Both the position numbers and the translations under genes were made by a program. A model generated the notes under the pieces. The model was not told the DNA's origin. It was given only the letters and a program-made list of their open reading frames with translations, and did not search any database. Positions 36,171 to 46,600 of a stretch of DNA of 64,000 nucleotides are shown here, one piece after another (the first letter of the stretch is position 1; each line of letters starts with the position of its first letter). This DNA comes from Diplocarpon mali (taxonomy: Eukaryota > Ascomycota > Leotiomycetes > Helotiales > Drepanopezizaceae): assembly GCA_024741835.1 (NCBI GenBank), contig JAENRP010000015.1:62001-126000 (forward strand), in the 5' to 3' direction.

Positions 36171-36184
36171 GGTTATAAGCCTTA
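36171..36184 (+). promoter_or_regulatory. CopB-2 primer-binding site (half initiator tRNA-Met)
   Basis: GGTTATAAGCCTTA directly after the LTR. The complement of the tRNAi-Met anticodon arm is GGTTATGAGCCCTG; the three differences are all transitions. CopB-1 has the same site at 59647-59660. Confidence 0.6.
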
Positions 36185-36285
36185 GATAGACTGATAATAG
36201 ATTATTGACTTCCTTTAGAAAGCACTTGCGCTGCAACTATTAATAGGAAGTTGAACGAGACTTATAGTAAGAGGCGAGCAATCGG

Positions 36286-36421
36286 CAAATAGGAGGTATG
36301 ATTCCTTATTTAGCTAACCTATATTGCAAGAGGTATGATTCCTTGCTCTATAACCCCTTTAGTATTGCAAGAGGTATGATTCCTTGCTTTACTATATTTC
36401 GTAAGAGGTGTGATTCCCTGC
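36286..36421 (+). repeat. Hairpin repeat array in CopB-2 leader
   Basis: Four imperfect units sharing AAGAGGTATGATTCC: about 36286-36309, 36326-36346, 36367-36387 and 36401-36421. Units two and three read GCAAG-AGGTATGATTC-CTTGC, a 5-bp stem with a 10- or 11-base loop. The same array is found in CopB-1 at about 59405-59545. It lies upstream of the likely gag start (ATG at 36572). Confidence 0.8.
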
Positions 36422-36581
36422 GTTATAGCTTAAAAAACCCTTTTCGATAAGAGGACTTCCTTCCTATTTAATACTTCTATAATACCTGCTATTTAATCAT
36501 TTCAACTTTTCGATAGGAGGAGTGCCTTTAACTATTTAATTTATTTGATTTTAAACGCAATCTTATTCGAAATGGCAATAG

Positions 36582-36836
36582 TGTTACGGCCGCATTATGT
36601 ATACAGTTATATCACGTATTGGTCAGGTGTACAAAGTCAGGTGCCTGCTAAGGTAGTAAGGTGGCTGGATTATGTGCGCGCTAGTGATGCACTTGTACTT
36701 ATTCTAGAGGAGCTCTACTAGAGACTCTCTCTTCTTCTTTATCTTTTCTTTTTAATTATATAGCGTACCTCTTAGGGTAATACAGTTAGCGTTATTCGAT
36801 TCTCGCCTTTTGTACGCTTGAGAGCGAGTTGTAATA
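36582..36836 (+). repeat. GypA-2 5' LTR
   Basis: 255 bp, starting TGTTACGGCCGC and ending GAGTTGTAATA. It contains ATCTTTTCTT at 36741-36750, complementary to AAGAAAAGAT in the first bases after the LTR. Confidence 0.95.
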
Positions 36837-37839
36837 TAAGAAAAGATCAACTCAACCTCCGCTGAGAAGCTTGATATCTACTACCTTTAGAATTGTCATT
36901 TCGAACTGCCTTAAGCAACTCGATCTCTCGATTTCGACTTCTACTACAAACTGCCCTAAGCAACTCGTACGTAGCGCTTAGATCATCTTACTAATCTAGT
37001 TTTCAAAGAAAGCTAAACAACCTTCGAATACGAGATTAGCTCGTTTTTTCGACCCCTTACCTTTTCCTCTATTTTGCAAACGGAGATTCACCTTTAAGTT
37101 CAATTCGAAAAAAATTATTCACTATGCCCTTGCTTCGCTAGCGTAAGCTACTGCCTAGAGCAGTATAATAACTTTTCTCTTTCTAACTCTCTCCCTCCCT
37201 TACAAATACTCTATACTACTCTTTTTATCGACCTCATACTTGTCGATAATATACTTATCGATAACTCTCCTTATACTCTTTAATACTCCCCCTCTTTTGC
37301 AAAAGCCTTAAATATAACTCGACTTCTTAAAGACCCCTCCTTGCGAATAAGTCATCGACCTTCTCTATACTTCCTATCGACTATACTCGTCGACAACTCT
37401 CCTTACACTCTTCAAAGCCCTTTACTCCTTCCTTCGAAACATTCGGGTACAAACTAGGGAACCTATACCTATATATATATGTAGAGACTTGGTTAGCCTT
37501 AATAGGTTATACTATACTATTGGAGACTAGGTCAACTTTAGTAGAGTGATAAGCTTTAGATCCTCAGACCCTACTTCCTTAGATTTGCATTGCACTCCTA
37601 AGCAACCTTATTGCAACTCCTAATTGGTAAAAAGACGTGATCCTAAAGTAAAACCTTCTTTCTTAAGATCTATGAACCTATAATACCTTAATATATACTC
37701 TATTAGAAGGCTTTAAGAACGTATATAGCTCCGCTTATATTAATCTTCCCCTTTTTAAATAGGTTACTGTTTAGCATTAGGTCCCTTTAAACTAAACTAG
37801 ATAATATAGAGAGAGTTAATACTTAAGACCTTTAATCTT
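36837..37839 (+). other. GypA-2 leader
   Basis: About 1 kb without a recognisable reading frame. It begins TAAGAAAAGATCAAC, a candidate self-priming site. Later parts are pyrimidine-rich with repeated short TCGA-containing words. It ends at the gag ATG. The minus ORF at 37797-37985 is a shadow of leader and gag. Confidence 0.8.
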
Positions 37840-39235
37840 ATGCCACTTAGGAGGAGTGAAAGGTTAACCGCACCTCCATTAGGCCTTACTGCTACTAGTT
37901 CTCTAGGCCTTATTGCTACTAGTTCTAGTTCTATAGGCCTTACTGCCAACCCTGGTCCTAGAGATATTCCCCCTCTTAAGCCCACTTAGGAAGCTACCTC
38001 CCTTAGTATAGATTTTACTCTTAGTCCCAGACCGCGAGTAGATTCTCGAAATACTCCCCTTCTATCGATTAAAGTCAAGGAAGAACCGACGTCTACCCTT
38101 ACTATATCGGCCCCTCTCTTTTCAGCTGCCTAGCAGGCCGAAATCGCGAACCTCGTCGGCGCCGCTATAGCCGCCGCTTTCTAAAATAATGCTATTGCCC
38201 CTTTTTCCCTAAGTGCTAGCCCTTAGAATACTTGGTCCCTTACCGCCGATTTGCTGCCTCCCCTAGACTACTACCTCCCGATTATTAGACCTTTAGTCCT
38301 AGCCGTCGACCCTTATCGAATCAAGTACCCTTAAACCCATTTTAGCAACCACTAAGGCGAAATCACCTATAACGCTTAGAAGATGGCTATAAAGGTATTT
38401 ATTTAAGAGTACTTAGGTAACTTCACTTTAAGAGAGGACTAGATCACTGCCTACTTCAAGTGTACAATAGGTGAAGCTTAGAACCTGATCCTATAATATA
38501 TAGATCCTATCTTTACTAGTAAGTTTATATGTACTACCAACGTCCTTAAGGTCTTGGATCAGAGGTTCTTTAACTACAACTACGTTTAGTCCGCTAAGCT
38601 TAAATACAGCAGGCTAACTATAGGTTTATTATCATATAATGAGTTCCGATCTAAGTTCGTTACCCTTACTATAGCTGGAAAGATCGATTAGTCTCGCTAG
38701 TTTGATAATATCTATGAAAAGGTCTCCCTAGCCTTAAAGAACGACCTTCGAGTAGAGAAGTACAAAATGAATAATGATTATACTACTTTAGATGAGTTCT
38801 TAGCTATTGCAGACTGCGAGGCCTATAATATCAAGTAAGAAGAGGCCTATAACGCTTGACGAGTCGCCTCTGCTATCGCATTCTCTCTTATAAAGGACCG
38901 CGTCCTTAGCATATTAAAAAGGGAGTCATAGAGACCTACTGCTATAGCTACCTCCCTAGCTCCTTGCACTTATTCTTCCTTGCTAGCGACTTACTAAGAA
39001 AGGTCTGCTAGCCTAAAGCTGTCATCTGGTCTCTATTACAACTGCGGAGCCCTTGGTCACTATGCAATAGACTGCCCAAAGCTAAAGAAGCAAGGCGAGT
39101 TTATAGTAGCTGAAGTTGAGATGGAAAACGACTTGCTATTAGGAAACTGCTAAGCTATGGTAAAGACTCCTACTATAGTATAGGTCACAATTTGTAGAAA
39201 GACTTGGATTTTGATTCCCGCCTATTAATAGGCGG
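37840..39235 (+). pseudogene. GypA-2 gag remnant
   Basis: Starts at ATG 37840 (MPLRRSERLTAPP). The N-terminus is Ser/Thr/Leu/Pro-rich with short internal repeats (GLTATSS) and one 23-bp motif at 38017. The capsid-like central part includes FSLSASP and LPPLDYYLPIIRPL. The knuckle near 39037-39080 reads YYNCGALGHYAIDC: the first Cys is now Tyr (TGC to TAC), so the CCHC finger is broken. It ends near 39235 in frame 1, while pol runs in frame 3, compatible with a -1 shift. Numerous RIP stops. Confidence 0.85.
38017..38039 (+). repeat. 23-bp palindromic motif in GypA-2 gag
   Basis: ACTCTTAGTCC then CAGACCGCGAGT; encodes T-L-S-P-R-P-R-V in the Pro/Ser-rich N-terminus. Confidence 0.78.
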
Positions 39236-39791
39236 CCGCCAATTCTTAGTTCCTATAGAACTAGCTTGAAATGGATCATTTATTAAAACAGTTGCCTATA
39301 TTAATAGCAGAGCTAATATTTTTAGTATTATTAAAACGTCTCTAGTATACCAGCTCTCTTAAAGACTTGAGGTGAAGTTTATTAAACTGCTTAAACCGAT
39401 TACCCCTATTGGTTATAATAGAGTCGAGGGAGAAACTATTCGATTCGCTGTCTTACTTACCTTTACAATCAATAGGCGACGAATAAACTTCCCTTTCTTA
39501 ATCATAAGCTTAAGAGCAACCGACGTTTTAATTAGTAGGAAGTTCTTAAAGCACTATGACCTTAAATAATCCTATAGAAAAGGGAAAAACAGTATCTCCT
39601 AGCCTAAGGATATGCCTATTGTCCCCTACTTTAATCGACGCGTACTAATCGATCTCTTATAGCTAATAAAACCCCTAATGGCCTAGCAAGACGTCGATCG
39701 TTAAGTAGCTATAATAGACGCTGAGGACGAAGACCTGAGAATGGCTCGAGCCTAGCTCTTGGTACTAGCAAGCAATAGCGCCTTGAATCCC

Positions 39792-39859
39792 ACTCCTAGT
39801 CCTGGCCTGCGAGTGAAATCTGCAAACTCGAATCCTACTCCTAGTCCTGGCCCGCGAGT
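39792..39859 (+). repeat. Two 23-bp palindromic motifs, 45 bp apart, in GypA-2 pol
   Basis: Copies at 39792-39814 (ACTCCTAGTCC, TGGCCTGCGAGT) and 39837-39859 (ACTCCTAGTCC, TGGCCCGCGAGT), with a degenerate third start near 39880. The 15-residue unit reads NPTPSPGLRVKSANS then NPTPSPGPRVKYANS. GypA-1 has one copy here. Confidence 0.88.
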
Positions 39860-41753
39860 GAAATATGCTAATTCGATTCCTACTCTTATGGCCTTTTGCA
39901 GACCTAGGGATAGCAGTTTCTTTAGAGACTTGAAAAGAGATCTGAACTATATAAAGAAGGCCTTGCTAGGAGTACTAGACCCCCTGCTCCCTCTTTTAGT
40001 AAAGAGGAATACTACTCTAAAGCCGGCTTGCCAGATCAGCCTGATCTTAGCCTTAGCAATCAGCGCCCTCTACTACCGCTTTACAACTAGGGCAAGACGA
40101 GCTATATAGACTTAAGAACCGGCGCCTAAAGAGTTCACATTCGTAAGCTCTATTTATGATCTAGACCGAGAAATCAATTGCCGAGAATCGGTTAGGCAAG
40201 CTGAAATTAGCTCCCTTGGCCTTAGTTCGGCGCTGCAAGCCAAGTATAAGAGCAACAACGAGCTAATAGACTAGAAGCTCCTGCTTTAGTACGCTAAGTT
40301 TAAGAACGTCTTTAGTCGCCAGGCCTCTGATCAGCTGCTAAAACCCAGACTAGGGGTAGATTATAAAATCGAGCTGATAGGCGAGAACAACTTGATAATC
40401 GAACCCCTCTGCCGCTTTACTGACAAATAGCTCTTAGAGGTCAAGAGCTATATTCTCAAGAACCTGCATAAAGGATTCATTAAAGCTTCGAGTTCCCCCT
40501 AGGCAGCCCCAATCCTCTTTATTAGAAAAGCTGATAGCTCCCTACGTCTATATATCGATTATTAGAAACTAAACGCTCTGACGAAGAAAGACCCTTACCC
40601 GATTCCCCTTATCGATAAGATGATGGCACGTATATCGAAAGCTCGTGTTTTTATAAAAATCGATATATAACAAGCCTTTTACCGTATCTGTATGTTAGCT
40701 GACGCCGAAGACCTGACTACCTTTCGCACGCATTATAGGACCTACAAATATAAGGTTTTGCCATTTAGGCTGACAAATGGGCCTGCCACCTTTTAAAGGT
40801 TCATTAATAATATTCTCCTTAACTACCTCGACGATTTCTACTCTGCCTACTTAAATAATATTCTAATCTATTTAGAAAACTCCCTTGACTATAAGATTTA
40901 CGTTAAGAAGATCTTAGGAATTCTCTAACGCCATAGCCTTTAAGCAGATATTAAGAAAAGCAAGTTCGGGGTTACTAAGACTAGGTTCCTAGGGTTTATT
41001 ATTAGAGTTTATAGAATTGAGGTAGACTCTGATAAGGTCTTAGTCATTTAAGAGTAGAAATACGCTAAGAATGTATACGGCGTATAAAGCTTCCTCGGGT
41101 TCTGTAACTTCTACCGAAGGTTTATTTAAGGCTATAGTTATATCTGCCGACCCTTAATAGCTCTTATAGGAAACGTTCCTTTTGACTTTAATAACACTTG
41201 TAAGGAAGCTTAGAAAGCTCTGCGCTTAAGCTTCCAAACAACCCCGATTTTGTGCTACTATTACCCTTAAAAGCAGATAAGGCTTGAGACTGACGCCTCT
41301 GATGGCGTAGTTGCCGGCGTACTTTCCTAACTCTAGGAAGACGATAACTACCACCCAATCAGGTACTTCTTGAAGACGATGAATAATGCTGAGCTGAATT
41401 ACCCCATTTATGATAAGGAGCTCCTAGCGATTTTTAGATCGTTCTACTAGTATAAGGCAGAGCTACTCAGGGCCTAGAAAATAGTATACGTATATATAGA
41501 TTATAAGGCCCTTAAGTACTTTATGACAACTAAGGACTTAATAGCCCAGCAGGCTCGCTAGGCAGAGTTCTTCGCTGATTTCAACTTCCTTATCATATAC
41601 TAAATAGGCATAATAAATACGCTAGCTAATATACTCTTACATTAAGACTAGGAGCTGACCCCTCTTAAGGCTAGGAAACGAGCTTTATGCCACTAGCAGC
41701 TTTTACCTAACGATAAGCTCTTTATAGAAGTGCTTGCTACTAGAGGCGATTCC

Positions 41754-41776
41754 ACTCCTAGGCCTGGCCTACGAGT
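41754..41776 (+). repeat. 23-bp palindromic motif in GypA-2 pol (RNase H-integrase linker)
   Basis: ACTCCTAGGCC then TGGCCTACGAGT, encoding T-P-R-P-G-L-R-V. One of the least RIP-altered copies. Confidence 0.85.
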
Positions 41777-43433
41777 AACGACTGTGCTAATCGCGCTAAT
41801 AGAGGCACCTGCTAACCTAACGTCTAGGGTCGAGTACGATATAGCGAGCTACCATATTATTAATAAGGTCATTCAAGCTAATAAGACCTCCCTTAAGCTA
41901 TAGAAATTCCGAGATAAGGCGCAGAAGCATAGCCTCGACTATGAACTTAGCTAAGGCAAACTCTTCTTCTAAGGTAGACTTATTATACCATCCTAACCTT
42001 CCGAACTGCGAATAGCCCTAATTCGTTATATGCATAAGCAACCTTGCGTCGCATATGCTAGAATTGGGAAAATAAGACTTCTAGTAGGAAGAAAATACTA
42101 TTAGAAAAGTCTTAGTAGCAATATTAGCACTTATATCTAGAACTATCATTATTCGAGAATGAAAGCTTATTATAATAAGACCCCAGGTTTCCTATAACCC
42201 TTGCCAATTCCTAAACGAGCTTACTAACACTTGATAATGGATTTTACAAAGCTTCTGCTTAACGAACTCGGTTATAATTTTGCCTTTGTAATTATCGATA
42301 GGTTGTTAAAGAAGGCAGTTTCAGTTCTATACTATAATTCGATTAATATAAAAGGCCTTGTAGAGTTGTTTTTAATTCATTAGATATATTATTTTAGCAT
42401 GCCCGACTCAATTCTATCAGATAGAGGCGCCTAATTCGTCTCTTCCTTTTAGAAAGAACTCTATCAGATACTAGGTATAAAGGTCAAGCTAACTATAGCC
42501 TATAACCCTAATGTTAACAGCTAAACTGAGATTATGAACTAGTACTTAAAATAATACTTCAAACCGTTCTACTTATACTACTAAGACAATTGGAGTCGTC
42601 TCTTGCCTTTAATAGATATTGCCTAATTGACTTTGCCTTACAAATCCCTAGGGCAAATTTCCCCTTTCTAAGTGCTAAACGGCTATAAAGCTCGCTCTTT
42701 ATGGAATTTAATTAACTTAGAGCCTTTATAGATAGTAATCGAGAGAGTAAATCGTAAAACGGCGCTTTGCATAGCTATTAGAGCTTAAAAAGTAGTCTAA
42801 TTCGCTTAGTTGTCTTTGCAAGCATAATAAGCTAAAATGAAACAGCTTGCAGATCTCTACCGCCGGCCAGTTGATTGGACTATAGGAGATAATATGCTAA
42901 TTAGTATTAAGAATTGGAAACTGGACCGGCCGAGCCGAAAGCTCTCCGACAAGTGGTATGGCCTAGTAAAAGTACTAGAAAAGCTGAGAGAAAGCTAGAA
43001 GGTACAATTGCCTGATTCGCTCTATTCGATCTACCTTATATTCCACTCCCACTCATTGCAAAAGTATATTCCTAACCCTTTGCCAGGCTAAGCTTAGGAA
43101 CCTCTTGCTCTAATTAAAGTACTACTAGAATAAGAGGAATAGGAGATAGAAGAAATAATTGGATCTTATATTCGAGCTAGGAAGCTCGAATATCAGATTA
43201 AGTGGAAAGGAGCTAATAAAGACCTTGAATAGTACCTATACTCTAACGCTATAATAGCGCCGTATGCTATTCGAGACTTCTATTTAAAAAACCCTTAGGC
43301 TAAGGGGCCACTAAGGGCGCTATTAAGCTGGCTTAGGTCATATAACAAGGGAGTTGACGATTATAGGGACCTAGAGGACAATACGCCTATAGATATAACT
43401 GCGTAGGCGCAGTTTTTCAAAGGGGAGGGGTAG

Positions 43434-43688
43434 TATTACGGCCGCATTATATATACGGTTATATTACGTATTAGTTAGGTGCACGAAGTTAGGTGCCTGC
43501 TAAAGTAGCAAGGTAGCTGGATCACGTGCGCGCTAGTGATGCACCTATACTTATTCTAAAGGAGCTCTACTAGAGACTCTCTCTTCTTCTTCATCTTTTC
43601 TTCTCAATTATATAGCGTACCTCTTAGGGTAATACAGTTAGCGTCATTCGATTCTCGCCTTCTGCACGCTTGAGAGCGAGTCGTAACA
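43434..43688 (+). repeat. GypA-2 3' LTR
   Basis: 255 bp, starting TATTACGGCCGC and ending GAGTCGTAACA. It is preceded by the polypurine tract at 43418-43430. The pol stop codon ends one base before it. Confidence 0.95.
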
Positions 43689-43693
43689 AATAG

Positions 43694-46600
43694 CTTCCGA
43701 TTCCGATCGAAATACTAGGCCTAAAGACCTCTAACTCTCTCGAAAGAACTGGTAATAATAGTTCGACGATTTAGAGCTTTACTTTAAGAGCAAAGGCATT
43801 GAAATAGCGATTTAAAAGATACTTATTAAATATGCGAGAATAGCCCTTTATACTCCTTCTACCGATTTATCCACTTCTACTTTAATAGCTAATATAACTG
43901 CTAAAGATTTGCTAAATATATTAAATAAGCTTAGCCTAAGAGCTTTAGTAGATAATAACTGAGATTCTTAAAGGCAGATTTTAAATATAGAAAAGGAGAA
44001 GGAGTATAAGCTGGCCTTAGCTAAATGTAAGCTTAAGATTAATAGAGGTTTAAGCGATAAAGATAGAGATTTTATTTGAATTTATAATAATATAAAGATA
44101 AGATAAGATACTTTGAAAGTAAAATACTTTTAAACAACTGCCTTTAATACTTAGTATCTACTATAGTAGATTACTTTATTTTAATATAGAAAAGATAAAG
44201 ATAGTAAGGATATAGATATAAATATAGACTTTGCTTAATTTATATTATATAAAGTAAGAAGGAGAGTAAGAGCCGTAGATCCTAAGATAGCTATAACTTT
44301 TAAAGAAACTCAGCTTTTTAGTTTCCTATTTAATAGCCTCTCTCTTAAGTTTGCTATTGCGAAATAATCTCTTCTTATTTAACCTAACCTTAAGATCTAT
44401 AAGAAGATCGATCTCCTTTAAACTATCGAGCAAGACCTCGAAGGACGCTTTAAATCGGCAAATGCCGCGTTATAGGGCAATAATAAGCCTAAGAAAAGGA
44501 AGGAGCGCAGGACAAGCCCTTAAGCTCATCAGGGATACTATTTCTATAATAGTACTTATAATATTATTAATTATAAAGTTAAAAGGCAATTGATCGATAT
44601 AGTCGCTAGCTTTAATATTAAGAAGTAATTGAAGCAGAAGTTAAGAAGCAAACTACCCTTATCCTACTAAAGGCCGCAACTACTAAGGAAAGGTAAAGGA
44701 AAAGGCTATTTAGCCAAAACTTTAGCAGATACCTCTAATAATAATAGTAGGTTATCTAAATCTAAATCCACTTTTAATAATTCAAATGATAATTATAATA
44801 AAGATGCTTATATCTTAAAAGCCGATCTTTATAAGATCCTTGAATCCAACTGGTATAGTGATACTAGTTGTATAGTATATATAACTAATAAACCCTACCT
44901 ATTTAAAGGCCCGTTTATTAAAATAAAAAGGCGCTTTATTAAGGTTAGCAATAGAAGGTTATATATAGACTTAATAGGTATAGTAAAGATGAATATTATT
45001 AGCATTTCTTTCCTTTTATAAAATGTTCTCCTTATACCTAGCTTAAGCATTAATCTTTTATCTAGTTGCAAGATCTATATAGAGTTGAATTATATAGGAG
45101 TTTTTAATAATTAATTTATATAGTTTATAAATAATAATTATAAAGTGATCTTTAAGGTTAAAATTAAAGATAGACTTTATATTATCTTAAAGGTGATATT
45201 ATAGAAATTGACTCTTAGGCTAAACTTATAAGTGGATTCCTTTAAAGAAAGTACACTCTTTACCTTAATATAATTAAGTAAGGATAGGAAGAATAGATGG
45301 ACTCTTAAGCTAGGATTGCAAGTAAAATTCGCGAAAATGACTCTTAAGCTAGGACTATAAGTAGAGTGTAAGGTATCTTTAAAGATGACTCTTAAGCTAG
45401 GATCATAAGTGAATTTAGTAGAAATAACTCCTAGGCTAGGACTGCAAGTAGATTTTATAAATTTGCTAATAATAACTCTTAGGCTAAGACTGCGAGTGAA
45501 ATTCGCAAATTTGTTAGAGACAACTCCTAAGCTAAGACTGCGAGTAGATCTTACGGTTTTATTAAAAACGACTCTTAAGCTAAGCTTGCAATTGGAAAAT
45601 GGCAAAACCTCGAACTGCTATTACTAGTCCTTTTTAGCTATTAATAATAAAGTATCGACTGATAATAGGCTATTAAAGCTATTAGAAGCCGAAAGCCTAT
45701 TAAGGTATTAGCTAATATATAAAAGATTCGCATATTTAAGGCTAGAGAAATTAAGGGGCCTATATAAGGTTTTAATTTTAAAACGGAAGATCTAAGTACT
45801 AAAGGATCGCTTAGTATATCGAATTTGCAAACTGATAAAACTTTAAAATCAAACGCAAATTAAGCTTAGTCTATAGAAAGATTCGATACTAGCGCTAATA
45901 TCTATTAATACTATTAGACTATTTATAACTTTAATTAAAGGAAATAATTGGTTTTTTCAAATAGTAGATAATTCTACTTAGCAAATATAGACTATTTGCG
46001 CTAGGACCAAATTTGAGCTTATAAAAAAGCTAGAAACTTAGAAAGTGATAGAGGAACGCTGGACCTAGTTAAAGCTAATAGCTATTAGGTCTAATAACGC
46101 ATTAGAGATTAGAGTAAAGCTTAATAAATAGGTAAAATAAGGAGTTTGCTATAAACTAACTATAATATATAAAGGTTCCTATTAGAATAGCATCGCTAAG
46201 CGAAGCATCTAGCAAATAGAGATTGATTATTGCGCTCTATTATAAGATGTTAACCTACTATTAGAATTCTAAGACCTTGCGATTAAGGCAGACGTATACT
46301 TGCGAAATAAAATAGGTAGTAGACTAATAGTTAATAGCACTTGAATATTGCTATATAAGGTATATTTCAAATAGAAACTAAGCCTAGACTATATCTGCGT
46401 CTTTAGAAGCATCTACTACTCTTATATTAGCCTAAAGTCCTAGCCTATAGGTATAAAGAGTAAGAAGCTAATAGACTGAGGTAGAGAGTATATATTTATT
46501 AGGTATATTAAATAAATAATAAAGCAATAGATAGTATACGCATTAGACCTAAGGCAAGTAATTATATCCTTAATAGTTAAGTTTGATAAATCTTAAAATA

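Larger units (their letters stand above)
39240..43433 (+). pseudogene. GypA-2 pol remnant with chromodomain
   Basis: Protease near 39300-39560, where the catalytic site reads INSRANIF (Asp and Gly lost); the frame is open from 39372 to 39569. A motif-bearing linker lies at 39759-40109 (NPTPSPGLRVKSANS repeated). In the RT the box at 40848-40859 reads YLNN. RNase H has ETDASDGVVAGVLS near 41286. The integrase zinc region near 42010-42140 has both Cys changed to Tyr and Ser; the core follows with HLTMDF. The C-terminal chromodomain at about 43143-43290 reads YQIKWKGANKDLE. The TAG at 43431-43433 touches the LTR, so the polypurine tract AAAGGGGAGGGG is itself coding (K-G-E-G). Confidence 0.92.
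36582..43688 (+). mobile_element. GypA-2: complete chromovirus gypsy element
   Basis: 7,107 bp with two LTRs of 255 bp and a perfect AATAG duplication (36577-36581, 43689-43693). It entered CopB-2 ten bases into the likely gag frame: ATGGCAATAG lies left of it and CTTCCGATTCC right of it. It is the better-preserved GypA copy, but still carries many RIP stops and lost catalytic residues. Confidence 0.96.

Noticed and set aside
45211..45593. Regularly spaced palindromic repeats resembling a CRISPR array
   Set aside because: Units are spaced 39 or 48 bp, interrupt no reading frame, and lie within a copia polyprotein of a eukaryote; single copies occur in other elements.
45177..45605. 142-codon minus-strand ORF (Ser/Leu/Arg-rich repeats)
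   Set aside because: It is the mirror image of the palindromic array in the CopB-2 pol frame; its repeats and openness follow from the palindrome.
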